DNA of 64,000 nucleotides from Parafrankia sp. EUN1f (GTDB lineage Bacteria > Actinomycetota > Actinomycetes > Frankiales > Frankiaceae), in assembly GCF_000177675.1 (NCBI RefSeq), contig NZ_ADGX01000017.1:1-64000 (forward strand). Direction: 5' to 3'. A program made the position numbers and the translations under genes. This document shows, one piece after another, positions 57,478 through 64,000 of the stretch. Within the stretch, counting starts at the first letter, position 1; the number at the start of each line of letters is the position of its first letter. A model generated the notes under the pieces. The model was not told where the DNA came from. It saw only the letters and a program-made list of their open reading frames with translations, and did not search any database.

Positions 57478-58425
57478 ATGACTCTCACAGCTGAAACAGG
57501 CACCGGCGCGGGTACGGACACCGCGGGCCAGGAGCAGGCCGCGGCCGCGACCGCGGTGGCCGAGCCGCTGTTCGAGATCGTCCCGCTCTCGGGCAACATC
57601 GGCGCCGAGATCCGGGGCCTCGACGTGCGCACGCTCGACGACCGGGAGGTCGCCGCGGTGCGGGCGGCCTGGCTGCACTACAAGGTCGTGTTCTTCCCGG
57701 GCCAGCACCTGACGCCGGCGGAGCACCTCGCGTTCGCGCGGCGCTTCGGTGAGCCGACCGAGGGCCACCCGGTCATCCCCGGCCTGGACGGGCAGCCCGA
57801 GGTGTTCGAGATCGACTACAGCAAGGCCAGGGAGCTGGCCGCGGCCTACGGCAGGGTCGGCACCGTCTCGCGCGGACTGGACTGGCACACCGACGTCACC
57901 TTTGTGAAGCGCCCGCCGCTCGGCTCGATCCTGCGGGCGGTCGTGGTGCCCCCGGCCGGCGGCGACACGCTGTTCTCCAACCAGGAAGCCGCCTTCGCCG
58001 CCCTCAGCCCGGCGCTGCAGGAGTTCCTGGGCACGCTGACCGCCGTGCACGACGGCGAGGCCCAGTTCAAGGGCATCCTCGACCTCGTCGGCGAAGGGCG
58101 CTGGGAAGGCGAGACCTTCGTCAGGCTCGAGCCGGCCGCGCACCCCGTCGTGCGCACGCACCCGGAGACCGGGAAGAAGTCGCTGTTCGTGAACCCCGGC
58201 TTCACCTCGCACATCGCCGAGCTCGACCGCGCAGAGAGCGATGCCCTGCTCGCGTTCCTCTACCAGCACTCGGTACGTCCGGAGTTCACGGTGCGCTACC
58301 ACTGGCAGGAGGGGACCATCGGCTTCTGGGACAACCGCGCGACCCAGCACTCGGTCGCAGGCGACTTCGGCGACGCTCACCGCGTGATCCAGCGCGTCAC
58401 GCTGCGCGGCGACGAACCCCGCTGA
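57478..58425 (+). CDS. TauD/TfdA-family Fe(II)/2-oxoglutarate dioxygenase (second copy)
   Basis: 315 residues. Triad H137 and D139 (GLDWHTDVTF) and H291 (NRATQHSVAG), with R302 and R306 (DAHRVIQRVTL) for 2-oxoglutarate. The middle follows TauD closely (GNIGAEIRGLDVRTLDDREV, VVFFPGQHLTPAEHLAFARRFGEPTEGHPV). It is nearer to taurine or alkylsulfonate dioxygenases than the 22222 copy by the WHTDVTF motif, but the substrate is unproven. AAGGAG lies about 15 nt before the ATG. It is divergent from the cysteine-free Rrf2 gene and beside the sulfate importer, supporting release of sulfite from sulfonates. Confidence 0.92.
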   Translation: MTLTAETGTGAGTDTAGQEQAAAATAVAEPLFEIVPLSGNIGAEIRGLDVRTLDDREVAAVRAAWLHYKVVFFPGQHLTPAEHLAFARRFGEPTEGHPVIPGLDGQPEVFEIDYSKARELAAAYGRVGTVSRGLDWHTDVTFVKRPPLGSILRAVVVPPAGGDTLFSNQEAAFAALSPALQEFLGTLTAVHDGEAQFKGILDLVGEGRWEGETFVRLEPAAHPVVRTHPETGKKSLFVNPGFTSHIAELDRAESDALLAFLYQHSVRPEFTVRYHWQEGTIGFWDNRATQHSVAGDFGDAHRVIQRVTLRGDEPR

Positions 58426-58426
58426 G

Positions 58427-59554
58427 CTACCGCGACTGGTTGTTCCGCACGACGTCCTCGTCGCCGGCCCTGCGGTCGGGGAACATGGCCTCGATGTCCA
58501 GCCCGCCGGTCGGCCGGGCCGCCGCGATCAGTGTCGCGCCGTGCGCGTCGGCGACGGCCCGCACGATCGCGAGACCCAGGCCGTGCCCGTCGCCGTGCCG
58601 GATCCGCCGGCCGTCCAGCTGCTGGAACGGCTCGAAGAGCCGGCCCACCTCCGGTGGCGGCACGACCGGCCCCGAGTTGCGGACGATCAGGCTGGCCCCG
58701 CCCGCGGTGGTGGTCGTCCTTACCTCGACGAGGCCGCCCGGCCGGTTGTAGCGGATCGCGTTGTCGACGAGATTCGCCACCAGGCACTCCACGAGCCTCG
58801 GGTCGCCCGAGACCAGTGCCGGGCCCAGGGACGCGGTGACAGTCAGCTCGGTGGGCCGGATCGCCGGCCTGCGGGAGAGCACCTGCCGGGTGAGGTCGGC
58901 CAGGTCGAACGACTCCCGCCGCTCCACGCCCTGCTGACCGCTGGCCAGGGTGAGCAGCGAGTCGATCAGCTGCTCCTGGACGGTGCCCAGCCCCAGCACC
59001 TCCTGGCAGGCGGTGCGCAGCGAGTCGATGGTCGTGCCGGGGTCGGCGAGGGCGACCTGGAGCACGGTACGTTGCGCTGCCAGCGGGGTGCGCAACTCAT
59101 GCGACGCGTGGGCCACGAAGCGCCGCTGTGACGCGAACGAGGCCTCCAGGCGTGCGAAGAGGTCGTCGAGGGTCGCGGCGAGCTCCGCGAACTCGTCGGC
59201 GCGGCCGGTGGGCCCCAGCCGGCGATGCAGGTTGCTCGCCGAGATCTCCCGTGCGGCCGTGGTGATCGCGCGCAGGGGCCGCAGGAACCGTGCCGACACC
59301 AGCCAGCCCACGCCGATGGAGGCCAACGCCAGCACGACCATGATCACTAGCCAGATGAGGAACGGGAACTGCGTCGTCGTGTCCGGCCGCGCCGCGGGCC
59401 CGACCCTGCTGACCGGCTCACCCGCCGCGGGCGCGGGCACCGACACCCTCGTCCCGACCAGCGCCGCGGTCAGCAACGTCGCTCCGGACACGAAGAAGGG
59501 GATGGCGTAGAGCAGCATCAGCTGCGTCCGCAGCCGCCGGCGCCGGGCCATCAA
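58427..59554 (-). CDS. Two-component sensor histidine kinase
   Basis: 375 residues. Two TM helices (MLLYAIPFFVSGATLLTAALVG and FLIWLVIMVVLALASIGVGWLV) flank a short extracellular loop of ~35 residues. HAMP follows (RFLRPLRAITTAAREI). H-box FVAHASHELRTPLAAQR, N-box CLVANLVDNAIRYNRPG, G-boxes GDGHGLGLAIVRAVADAHGA. The small sensor loop suggests sensing in or at the membrane. Its start overlaps the response-regulator stop. It stands next to an ABC exporter, the usual layout for peptide-antibiotic or envelope-stress systems. Confidence 0.92.
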   Translation of the reverse strand: MMARRRRLRTQLMLLYAIPFFVSGATLLTAALVGTRVSVPAPAAGEPVSRVGPAARPDTTTQFPFLIWLVIMVVLALASIGVGWLVSARFLRPLRAITTAAREISASNLHRRLGPTGRADEFAELAATLDDLFARLEASFASQRRFVAHASHELRTPLAAQRTVLQVALADPGTTIDSLRTACQEVLGLGTVQEQLIDSLLTLASGQQGVERRESFDLADLTRQVLSRRPAIRPTELTVTASLGPALVSGDPRLVECLVANLVDNAIRYNRPGGLVEVRTTTTAGGASLIVRNSGPVVPPPEVGRLFEPFQQLDGRRIRHGDGHGLGLAIVRAVADAHGATLIAAARPTGGLDIEAMFPDRRAGDEDVVRNNQSR

Positions 59555-60213
59555 TGCTCGCCGATCCGGTAGCCGCCCTCGCGCACCGTGTGGACCACCG
59601 GGGGATCACCGAGCTTCGCCCGCAGCCGGCGGACCGTCGTCTTCACCGCCGTCGTGAACGGGTCCGCCGCCTCGTCCCACACCCGTTCCAGCAGCTCCTC
59701 GGCAGGCACCGGACGTCCCGCGGCGGCGAGCAGGCACTCCAGCAGCGCGAGCTCCTTGGGGCTGAGGTCGAGGCGCCGCCCTGCTCGCGACGCGACCCGT
59801 CGGCCCGGGTCGAGGGTCAGGTCGCCGTGTTCCAGCACCGGCGGAACCAGCGCGGTCGGCCGTCGAGCCAGCGCGCGGACCCGGGCGACCAGCTCCGCGA
59901 AGTCGAACGGTTTCGTGAGGTAGTCGTCGGCGCCCAGACCGAGCCCGTCGACCCGGTCCCGGACCGTGCTCGACGCGGTCAGCATGAGGACCCGGCTGGC
60001 CGGGCACGTGGCGACGATCCGCCGACACACATCATCACCATGCGTACCGGGAAGGTCGCGGTCGAGCACCACCACGTCGTACCGAGTGGCCGCGAGGCGC
60101 GCCAGTGCGTCGTCGCCGTCGGGCGCGACGTCGACCGCCATCCCCTCGCGCCGCAGCCCGCTCCGGACCGCACGGGCCAGGATCTCGAAGTCCTCCACCA
60201 CCAGGACGCGCAT
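59551..60213 (-). CDS. Two-component response regulator, OmpR/PhoB type
   Basis: 220 residues from ATG at 60213. Receiver: MRVLVVEDFEILARAVRSGL with the acidic pocket ED, phosphorylated Asp in YDVVVLDRDLPGTHG, and the K in DDYLTKPFDFAELVARVRAL. The DNA-binding domain reads LDLSPKELALLECLLAAAGRPVPAEELLERVWD, then VKTTVRRLRAKLGDPPVVHTVREGGYRIGE. It is translated first, then the kinase (stop-start overlap). It is divergent from the ABC exporter genes and so probably controls them. Confidence 0.93.
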   Translation of the reverse strand: MRVLVVEDFEILARAVRSGLRREGMAVDVAPDGDDALARLAATRYDVVVLDRDLPGTHGDDVCRRIVATCPASRVLMLTASSTVRDRVDGLGLGADDYLTKPFDFAELVARVRALARRPTALVPPVLEHGDLTLDPGRRVASRAGRRLDLSPKELALLECLLAAAGRPVPAEELLERVWDEAADPFTTAVKTTVRRLRAKLGDPPVVHTVREGGYRIGEH

Positions 60214-60299
60214 CGCACCACCATCCCAGGCGGGCGGTGTCAGCCCGGTGTCGTCCGGCGGCACCGGCCTGACACCGCGGGGTGGCTAGAAATCCCCCT

Positions 60300-61235
60300 A
60301 TGATCAACGTGAACGGCCTACGGAAACGGTTCGGTGCGGTCACCGCGCTCGACGGGATGACCTTCACCGTCCCGGCGGGGCAGGTAACCGGCTTCGTCGG
60401 GCCAAACGGCGCGGGCAAGTCGACCACGATGCGAGTCATCCTCGGCCTCGACACCGCCGACTCCGGCGAGGCCCTCATCGGCGGGCGCCCGTACCGCGAG
60501 CTGCGCAACCCGCTGCGGCACGTCGGCGCGCTCCTCGACGCCTCCGCCGTCGGCCCGAGCCGCACCGCTCGCAACCACCTGCTGTGGCTCGCCCACTCCC
60601 AGGGGCTCGGCGCGCGCCGCGTCGACGAGGTTCTCCAGGAGGCGGGGCTGACATCCGTCGCCCGTCGCCGGGTCGGCGGGTTCTCCCTCGGCATGCGGCA
60701 GCGGCTCGGCATCGCCGCCGCGCTGATCGGCGACCCGCCCGCGCTCATGCTCGACGAGCCGTTCAACGGCATGGACCCCGAAGGAATCATCTGGATGCGC
60801 CGCTTCACCCGGGCGCTCGCCGACGACGGGCGTGCGGTCCTGGTCTCCAGCCACCTGATGAACGAGCTGGAGGACATCGCCGACCGTGTGGTCGTCGTCG
60901 GCCGCGGCAAGGTGTTCGCCGACGCCGGCGTCGCGGAGCTGCTGGCCGCGGTGTCGGACGGCCGGGTCACGGTGCGGACGACCGCGGGCGGCCCGGCGGC
61001 GGCGGTCCTGGAGGCGGCGGTCCTGGCCGCGGGCGTCGGCTCCGTCACGCCGGCCGGGGCAGACGCCCTCGTGGTGGCCGGTCTGTCGGCCGAGGAGATC
61101 GCCGGGCTGCTCGGCCGGCACGGCGTGCCGTTCTCCGAGCTCACCGCCCATCGGGCGACGCTGGAGGACGCCTACCTGAACCTCACCCGGGACGCGGTGG
61201 AGTACCGGGCCACCGTGGCGGGGGAGGGACGGTGA
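60300..61235 (+). CDS. ABC exporter ATPase (BcrA-like)
   Basis: 311 residues from ATG 60300; GTG 60282 is possible. Walker A FVGPNGAGKSTTMRVILGLD, signature FSLGMRQRLGIAAAL, Walker B LMLDEPFNGMDPEGI, H-loop VLVSSHLMNELEDIADRVVVV. This is the layout of bacitracin/lantibiotic-type exporter ATPases. The stop overlaps the next gene start (GTGA). With the two permeases it forms an exporter of unknown substrate, divergent from the two-component system. Confidence 0.92.
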   Translation: MINVNGLRKRFGAVTALDGMTFTVPAGQVTGFVGPNGAGKSTTMRVILGLDTADSGEALIGGRPYRELRNPLRHVGALLDASAVGPSRTARNHLLWLAHSQGLGARRVDEVLQEAGLTSVARRRVGGFSLGMRQRLGIAAALIGDPPALMLDEPFNGMDPEGIIWMRRFTRALADDGRAVLVSSHLMNELEDIADRVVVVGRGKVFADAGVAELLAAVSDGRVTVRTTAGGPAAAVLEAAVLAAGVGSVTPAGADALVVAGLSAEEIAGLLGRHGVPFSELTAHRATLEDAYLNLTRDAVEYRATVAGEGR

Positions 61236-62905
61236 ACGGCTTCGCGAACACGCTGCGCGCCGAGTGGACGAAGTTCCGGACCGTCCGTGGCTGGGTGCTC
61301 GCCACCGTCGCCGCCGCCGGGCTCATCGTGGCGCTCGGGGTGATGCCCGGGATGGAGGGGACGTGTGGAAAACACGGCCTCAGCTCCGGGTGCGAGCTTC
61401 CGCTGGGTCCCGGTGGTGAGGAGGTGACGGACAGCTTCACGTTCCTTCACCAGGCACTCACCGGGGACGGCAGCATCACCGTCCGGGTGACCGGCATGAC
61501 CGGCATCCTCCCGGGCGGCGACCCGCACGGCCGCGGTGACACAGGGGACCCGAACGGCCCGAACGGCACGGGTGACCCGAACAGCCGGAGCGGCCGAGGC
61601 GGCACGGACGGGCCGAGGCACGGGGTCGCGCCGTGGGCCAAGGCCGGCCTGATCGTCAAGGCGGACACCGGCCAGGGCTCGACCTACGCCGCGGTCATGA
61701 TGACCGGCGCCCACGGCGCCCGGATGCAGTACGACTACACCCACGACCTCGCCGGCGGGCCGGATGCCGCCACCGCGGCCCACCCGCGCTGGCTGCGGCT
61801 GAGCCGGGCCGGGGACACCGTCACCGGTGCCGAGTCGGCCGACGGCGTCCGGTGGGTCACCATCGGCACCGCCCGGCTGCCCGGCCTGCCGGCGACCGCC
61901 CAGGTGGGGCTGTTCGTCACGTCGCCGCAGTACACCGAGGAGGTCCACGCGGGGCTGGCGTCCGGTGCCATGGGCGGGCCGAGCCAGGCGACGGGAACCT
62001 TCGACCACCTCGCGACCGGTGACGGCTGGACCGGCACCGCCTGGCAGCCAGACGTCATCGGCGCCGCCGGCGACCCTGGCGCCGCCGGCGACCCTGGCGC
62101 CGCCGGCGACCCTGGCGGCGCTGATGACCCCGGCGGCCCCGGCGGTTCCGGAGACGGGCCGAGGAGCGGCGCCGAGGGCTTCGAACGCGACGGTGACACC
62201 ATGCGCCTGAGGGGCTCCGGCGACATCGCCCCCGCCGTCGCGGGTGCGGCAGGGCTCGGTGTGTCGATCAGCCAGACGCTGGTCGGCACTTTCGTCGGGC
62301 TGATCGTGGCGGTCGTCGTGGGCTGCGTCTTCGTCACCGCCGAGTACCGCCGCGGGCTGCTGCGGACGACGTTGCTGGCCAGCCCCGGCCGGGTCCGGGT
62401 GCTGGCCGCGAAGGCGGCTGTCGTCAGCGGGGCCATGGTCGTCACGGGCCTCACCGCCGCCGCGGCCGTCGTCGTCCTCGGGCAGCGGGTGCTGAGGGGC
62501 AACGGGGTGTACGTCCACCCGGTGCCGACGCTGACGGAGCTGCGCGTCGTGGCCGGCACCGCCGCCCTGCTCGCCCTGGCCGCGATCCTGGCGCTCGGCC
62601 TCGGCACGCTGCTGCGCCGCGGCGTCACGGCCATCACGGCGGCGGTGGTCCTCGTCGTGCTGCCGTACCTGCTCGCCGTGACGGTCCTGCCCATCGAGGC
62701 CGCGCGGTGGCTGCTGCGGGTCACCCCGGCCGCGGGATTCGCGCTGCAGCAGGCGGCGCCCGAATACCCGCAGGTGGCGGGCCTCTACACGCCGGCGGAC
62801 GGGTACTTCCCGCTCGCGCCGTGGGCCGGTCTCGCGGTTCTCGCCGGATGGGCGGCGGTGGCACTCGCCGTGGCCGCGGTCGCGCTGCGCCGGCGGGACG
62901 CATGA
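61232..62905 (+). CDS. ABC exporter permease with extracellular DUF1349-like domain
   Basis: 557 residues, GTG at 61232 with GGGGAGG upstream. TM1 (RGWVLATVAAAGLIVALGVMPGM) is followed by ~300 extracellular residues. These include a concanavalin-like domain (DSFTFLHQALTGDGSITVRVTG, PWAKAGLIVKADTGQGSTYAAVMMTGAHGARMQYDYTHD, WLRLSRAGDTVTGAESADGVRWVTIG) and linkers rich in G, D, P and N from 18-bp repeats. Five more TM segments follow (TLVGTFVGLIVAVVVGCVFVTAEYRRGLLRTTLLA through the C-terminus). The inserted domain may bind a glycan or ligand outside the cell. The stop overlaps the next start. Confidence 0.85.
   Translation: MNGFANTLRAEWTKFRTVRGWVLATVAAAGLIVALGVMPGMEGTCGKHGLSSGCELPLGPGGEEVTDSFTFLHQALTGDGSITVRVTGMTGILPGGDPHGRGDTGDPNGPNGTGDPNSRSGRGGTDGPRHGVAPWAKAGLIVKADTGQGSTYAAVMMTGAHGARMQYDYTHDLAGGPDAATAAHPRWLRLSRAGDTVTGAESADGVRWVTIGTARLPGLPATAQVGLFVTSPQYTEEVHAGLASGAMGGPSQATGTFDHLATGDGWTGTAWQPDVIGAAGDPGAAGDPGAAGDPGGADDPGGPGGSGDGPRSGAEGFERDGDTMRLRGSGDIAPAVAGAAGLGVSISQTLVGTFVGLIVAVVVGCVFVTAEYRRGLLRTTLLASPGRVRVLAAKAAVVSGAMVVTGLTAAAAVVVLGQRVLRGNGVYVHPVPTLTELRVVAGTAALLALAAILALGLGTLLRRGVTAITAAVVLVVLPYLLAVTVLPIEAARWLLRVTPAAGFALQQAAPEYPQVAGLYTPADGYFPLAPWAGLAVLAGWAAVALAVAAVALRRRDA
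62060..62113. repeat. 18-bp tandem repeat inside the exporter permease gene
   Basis: Three units of GGCGCCGCCGGCGACCCT, in frame, encoding repeated GAAGDP in the linker between the extracellular domain and TM2. Confidence 0.85.
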
Positions 62906-63618
62906 GGAACGCGCTGCGCGCCGAGTGGACCAAGGCGTGCACATCACCCGGCCTGCCCGCGCTGCTCGCCACGATGGTCGTGAGCATGGTCGCGCTCAGC
63001 GCGGCCGTGGCCGCGGCCACCGACCCGCTGCCCGGCACGGACCTGCCGAAGCTGGGCCTGACCGGGGTGCTGCTCGGCCAGGCAGTGGTGGCGGTCTTCG
63101 GGGCGCTGGTGATGGGCGACGAGTACGCCACCGGCCTGGTCACGGTGACATTGACGGCGGTTCCCCGGCGCAGCCGTGTGCTGGCCGCCAAGGCGGTGGT
63201 CGTCGCCGGCGTGCTGGCAGCCGCGGCGACCATCGCGGTGGCAGGCTCCGTCCTTGTGGCCCGGCTGCTGCTGCCCGCGGATGTCGTCGCCGCGCGCCCG
63301 GCCGTCGGCTCGGTGCTCTACCTGGTCCTCATCGGCCTGCTGAGCCTCGGCATCGTGACCTGCGTCCGCAGCTCCGCCGCCGGGGTGGGGGCCGTCCTCG
63401 CGCTCCTGTACGTGCTGCCGATCGTCACCGCCGCGGTCGCCGACCCGGCCTGGCAGCGGCACCTGCGCCAGATCGGTCCGGCCAGCGCCGGGCTCGCGGT
63501 GCAGGCGACCGGCGCCGACCTCGACATCGGCCCCTGGAAGGGCCTCGGGGTCCTGGCACTGTGGGCTGCCGGGGCACTTCTCGCCGGCGCGGCGCTCCTG
63601 GAACGCCGGGACGCCTGA
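62902..63618 (+). CDS. ABC exporter permease, second subunit
   Basis: 238 residues, ATG at 62902 overlapping the preceding stop (ATGA). It opens MRNALRAEWTKACTSPGLPALLATMV, parallel to the first permease (NTLRAEWTKFRTVRG). Six TM segments; VMGDEYATGLVTVTLTAVPRRSRVLAAKAVVVAGVL matches the AEYRRGLLRTTLLASPGRVRVLAAKAAVV region of its partner, showing the two permeases are related. It lacks the large extracellular domain. Confidence 0.88.
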   Translation: MRNALRAEWTKACTSPGLPALLATMVVSMVALSAAVAAATDPLPGTDLPKLGLTGVLLGQAVVAVFGALVMGDEYATGLVTVTLTAVPRRSRVLAAKAVVVAGVLAAAATIAVAGSVLVARLLLPADVVAARPAVGSVLYLVLIGLLSLGIVTCVRSSAAGVGAVLALLYVLPIVTAAVADPAWQRHLRQIGPASAGLAVQATGADLDIGPWKGLGVLALWAAGALLAGAALLERRDA

Positions 63619-64000
63619 CGGGCCCTGTGCCTGTCACTGGCGGAGCACCTCGTCGTGCGCACCCATCCGGAGACCGGCGAGAAGGTCCTGGGAACTCCAC
63701 CGGAAACCCTCGCAGTGGCCTACGGGTAGCTACTCGGCAAACGTGGTGCGCTCCGCCCAGGTCAGGTGTTGCGGTGCAGTGTCATCGGATCGGCTCGCGT
63801 GTCGGCTCGGCGAGCCTGCGTAGGGCCTTTATGGTCACCGGGCCTGCGACCTGCGGGCATGCGGTCGACGGACGGAATCCACCCATCGGGGCCGCCGCGT
63901 GGGGCTTCGGACATTCGGGCCTGTCGCCGGCAACGCGCGGGTGGATTTGGTGGCGACCTCGACCGTGCTCGGTCTGACAATTTCCGGCGGTGCGAATCCG
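63619..64000. other. End of window: TauD relic and unassigned sequence
   Basis: The first part carries the TauD relic (63631-63729). From 63730 to the end I see no gene or clear structure on either strand; a gene could begin beyond the edge. Confidence 0.4.
63631..63729 (+). pseudogene. TauD/TfdA-family relic
   Basis: A 32-codon open stretch to a TAG reads LSLAEHLVVRTHPETGEKVLGTPPE. The EHLVVRTHPETGEK segment matches the TauD hallmark HPVVRTHPETGEK/GKK seen in both complete copies of the window. The sequences before and after do not match the family, so it is a decayed fragment. Confidence 0.6.

Overview
The window is high-GC DNA from an actinomycete. Gene content and style (SARP and LAL regulators, mycothiol-dependent formaldehyde dehydrogenase, many GTG starts, GTGA/ATGA stop-start overlaps, twin-arginine sulfatase with its own FGE) fit Frankia or a close relative. 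That placement is inference, because no rRNA or marker gene is present. I found no tRNA, rRNA or CRISPR array.

Layout. 1-8 kb: the end of a polyketide synthase and what looks like the edge of a biosynthetic cluster: LuxR regulator, saccharopine-dehydrogenase-like reductase, 14-helix MFS exporter, SARP and LAL regulators. 8-13.6 kb: a peptide/nickel-type ABC importer (fused double ATPase, two permeases, lipoprotein). 13.7-24.2 kb: two NitT/TauT (sulfonate-type) ABC importers. The second forms a unit with an AraC regulator, a quinone oxidoreductase, a TauD dioxygenase and a beta-keto acid cleavage enzyme (BKACE). 24.3-33.6 kb: accessory genes (AI-2E exporter, IS1380 relic, P450, nitronate monooxygenase, TetR, polysaccharide deacetylase, lysozyme-like protein, Phd/VapC toxin-antitoxin). 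33.7-43.6 kb: a giant SARP-LAL regulator, a membrane protein and cupin, an ECF42-type sigma factor with its DGPF partner, and small enzymes. 43.6-47.7 kb: an orphan type-1 binding protein, mscR, TetR. 47.7-58.4 kb: a sulfur block (formylglycine-generating enzyme, sulfatase, vanadium-haloperoxidase-like PAP2 protein, sulfate importer CysAWT-Sbp, cysteine-free Rrf2 regulator, second TauD). 58.4-63.6 kb: a two-component system and a three-gene ABC exporter. A TauD relic closes the window.

Theme. Between 13.7 and 58.4 kb the cell carries the parts to import sulfonates and sulfate, cleave C-S bonds (two TauD-like enzymes), mature a sulfatase and hydrolyse sulfate esters. The AraC locus has tandem 22-bp direct repeats on both sides, which would tie the importer and the enzymes to one regulator.

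Most notable non-gene structure. Eight copies of a ~70-bp inverted-repeat element (consensus arms TGAGCCTTTTCC(A)TC and GATGGAAAAGGCTCA, with inner boxes GTCG and CGTGA) lie in intergenic DNA. Six sit 18-73 nt before a start codon, in the same orientation relative to the gene. Arm positions co-vary between copies, so pairing appears to be conserved. A second hairpin family (GAGGATTTTGG...CCAAAATCCTC) occurs near both ends of the window. Five unrelated genes carry in-frame tandem repeats with the same 18-bp period.
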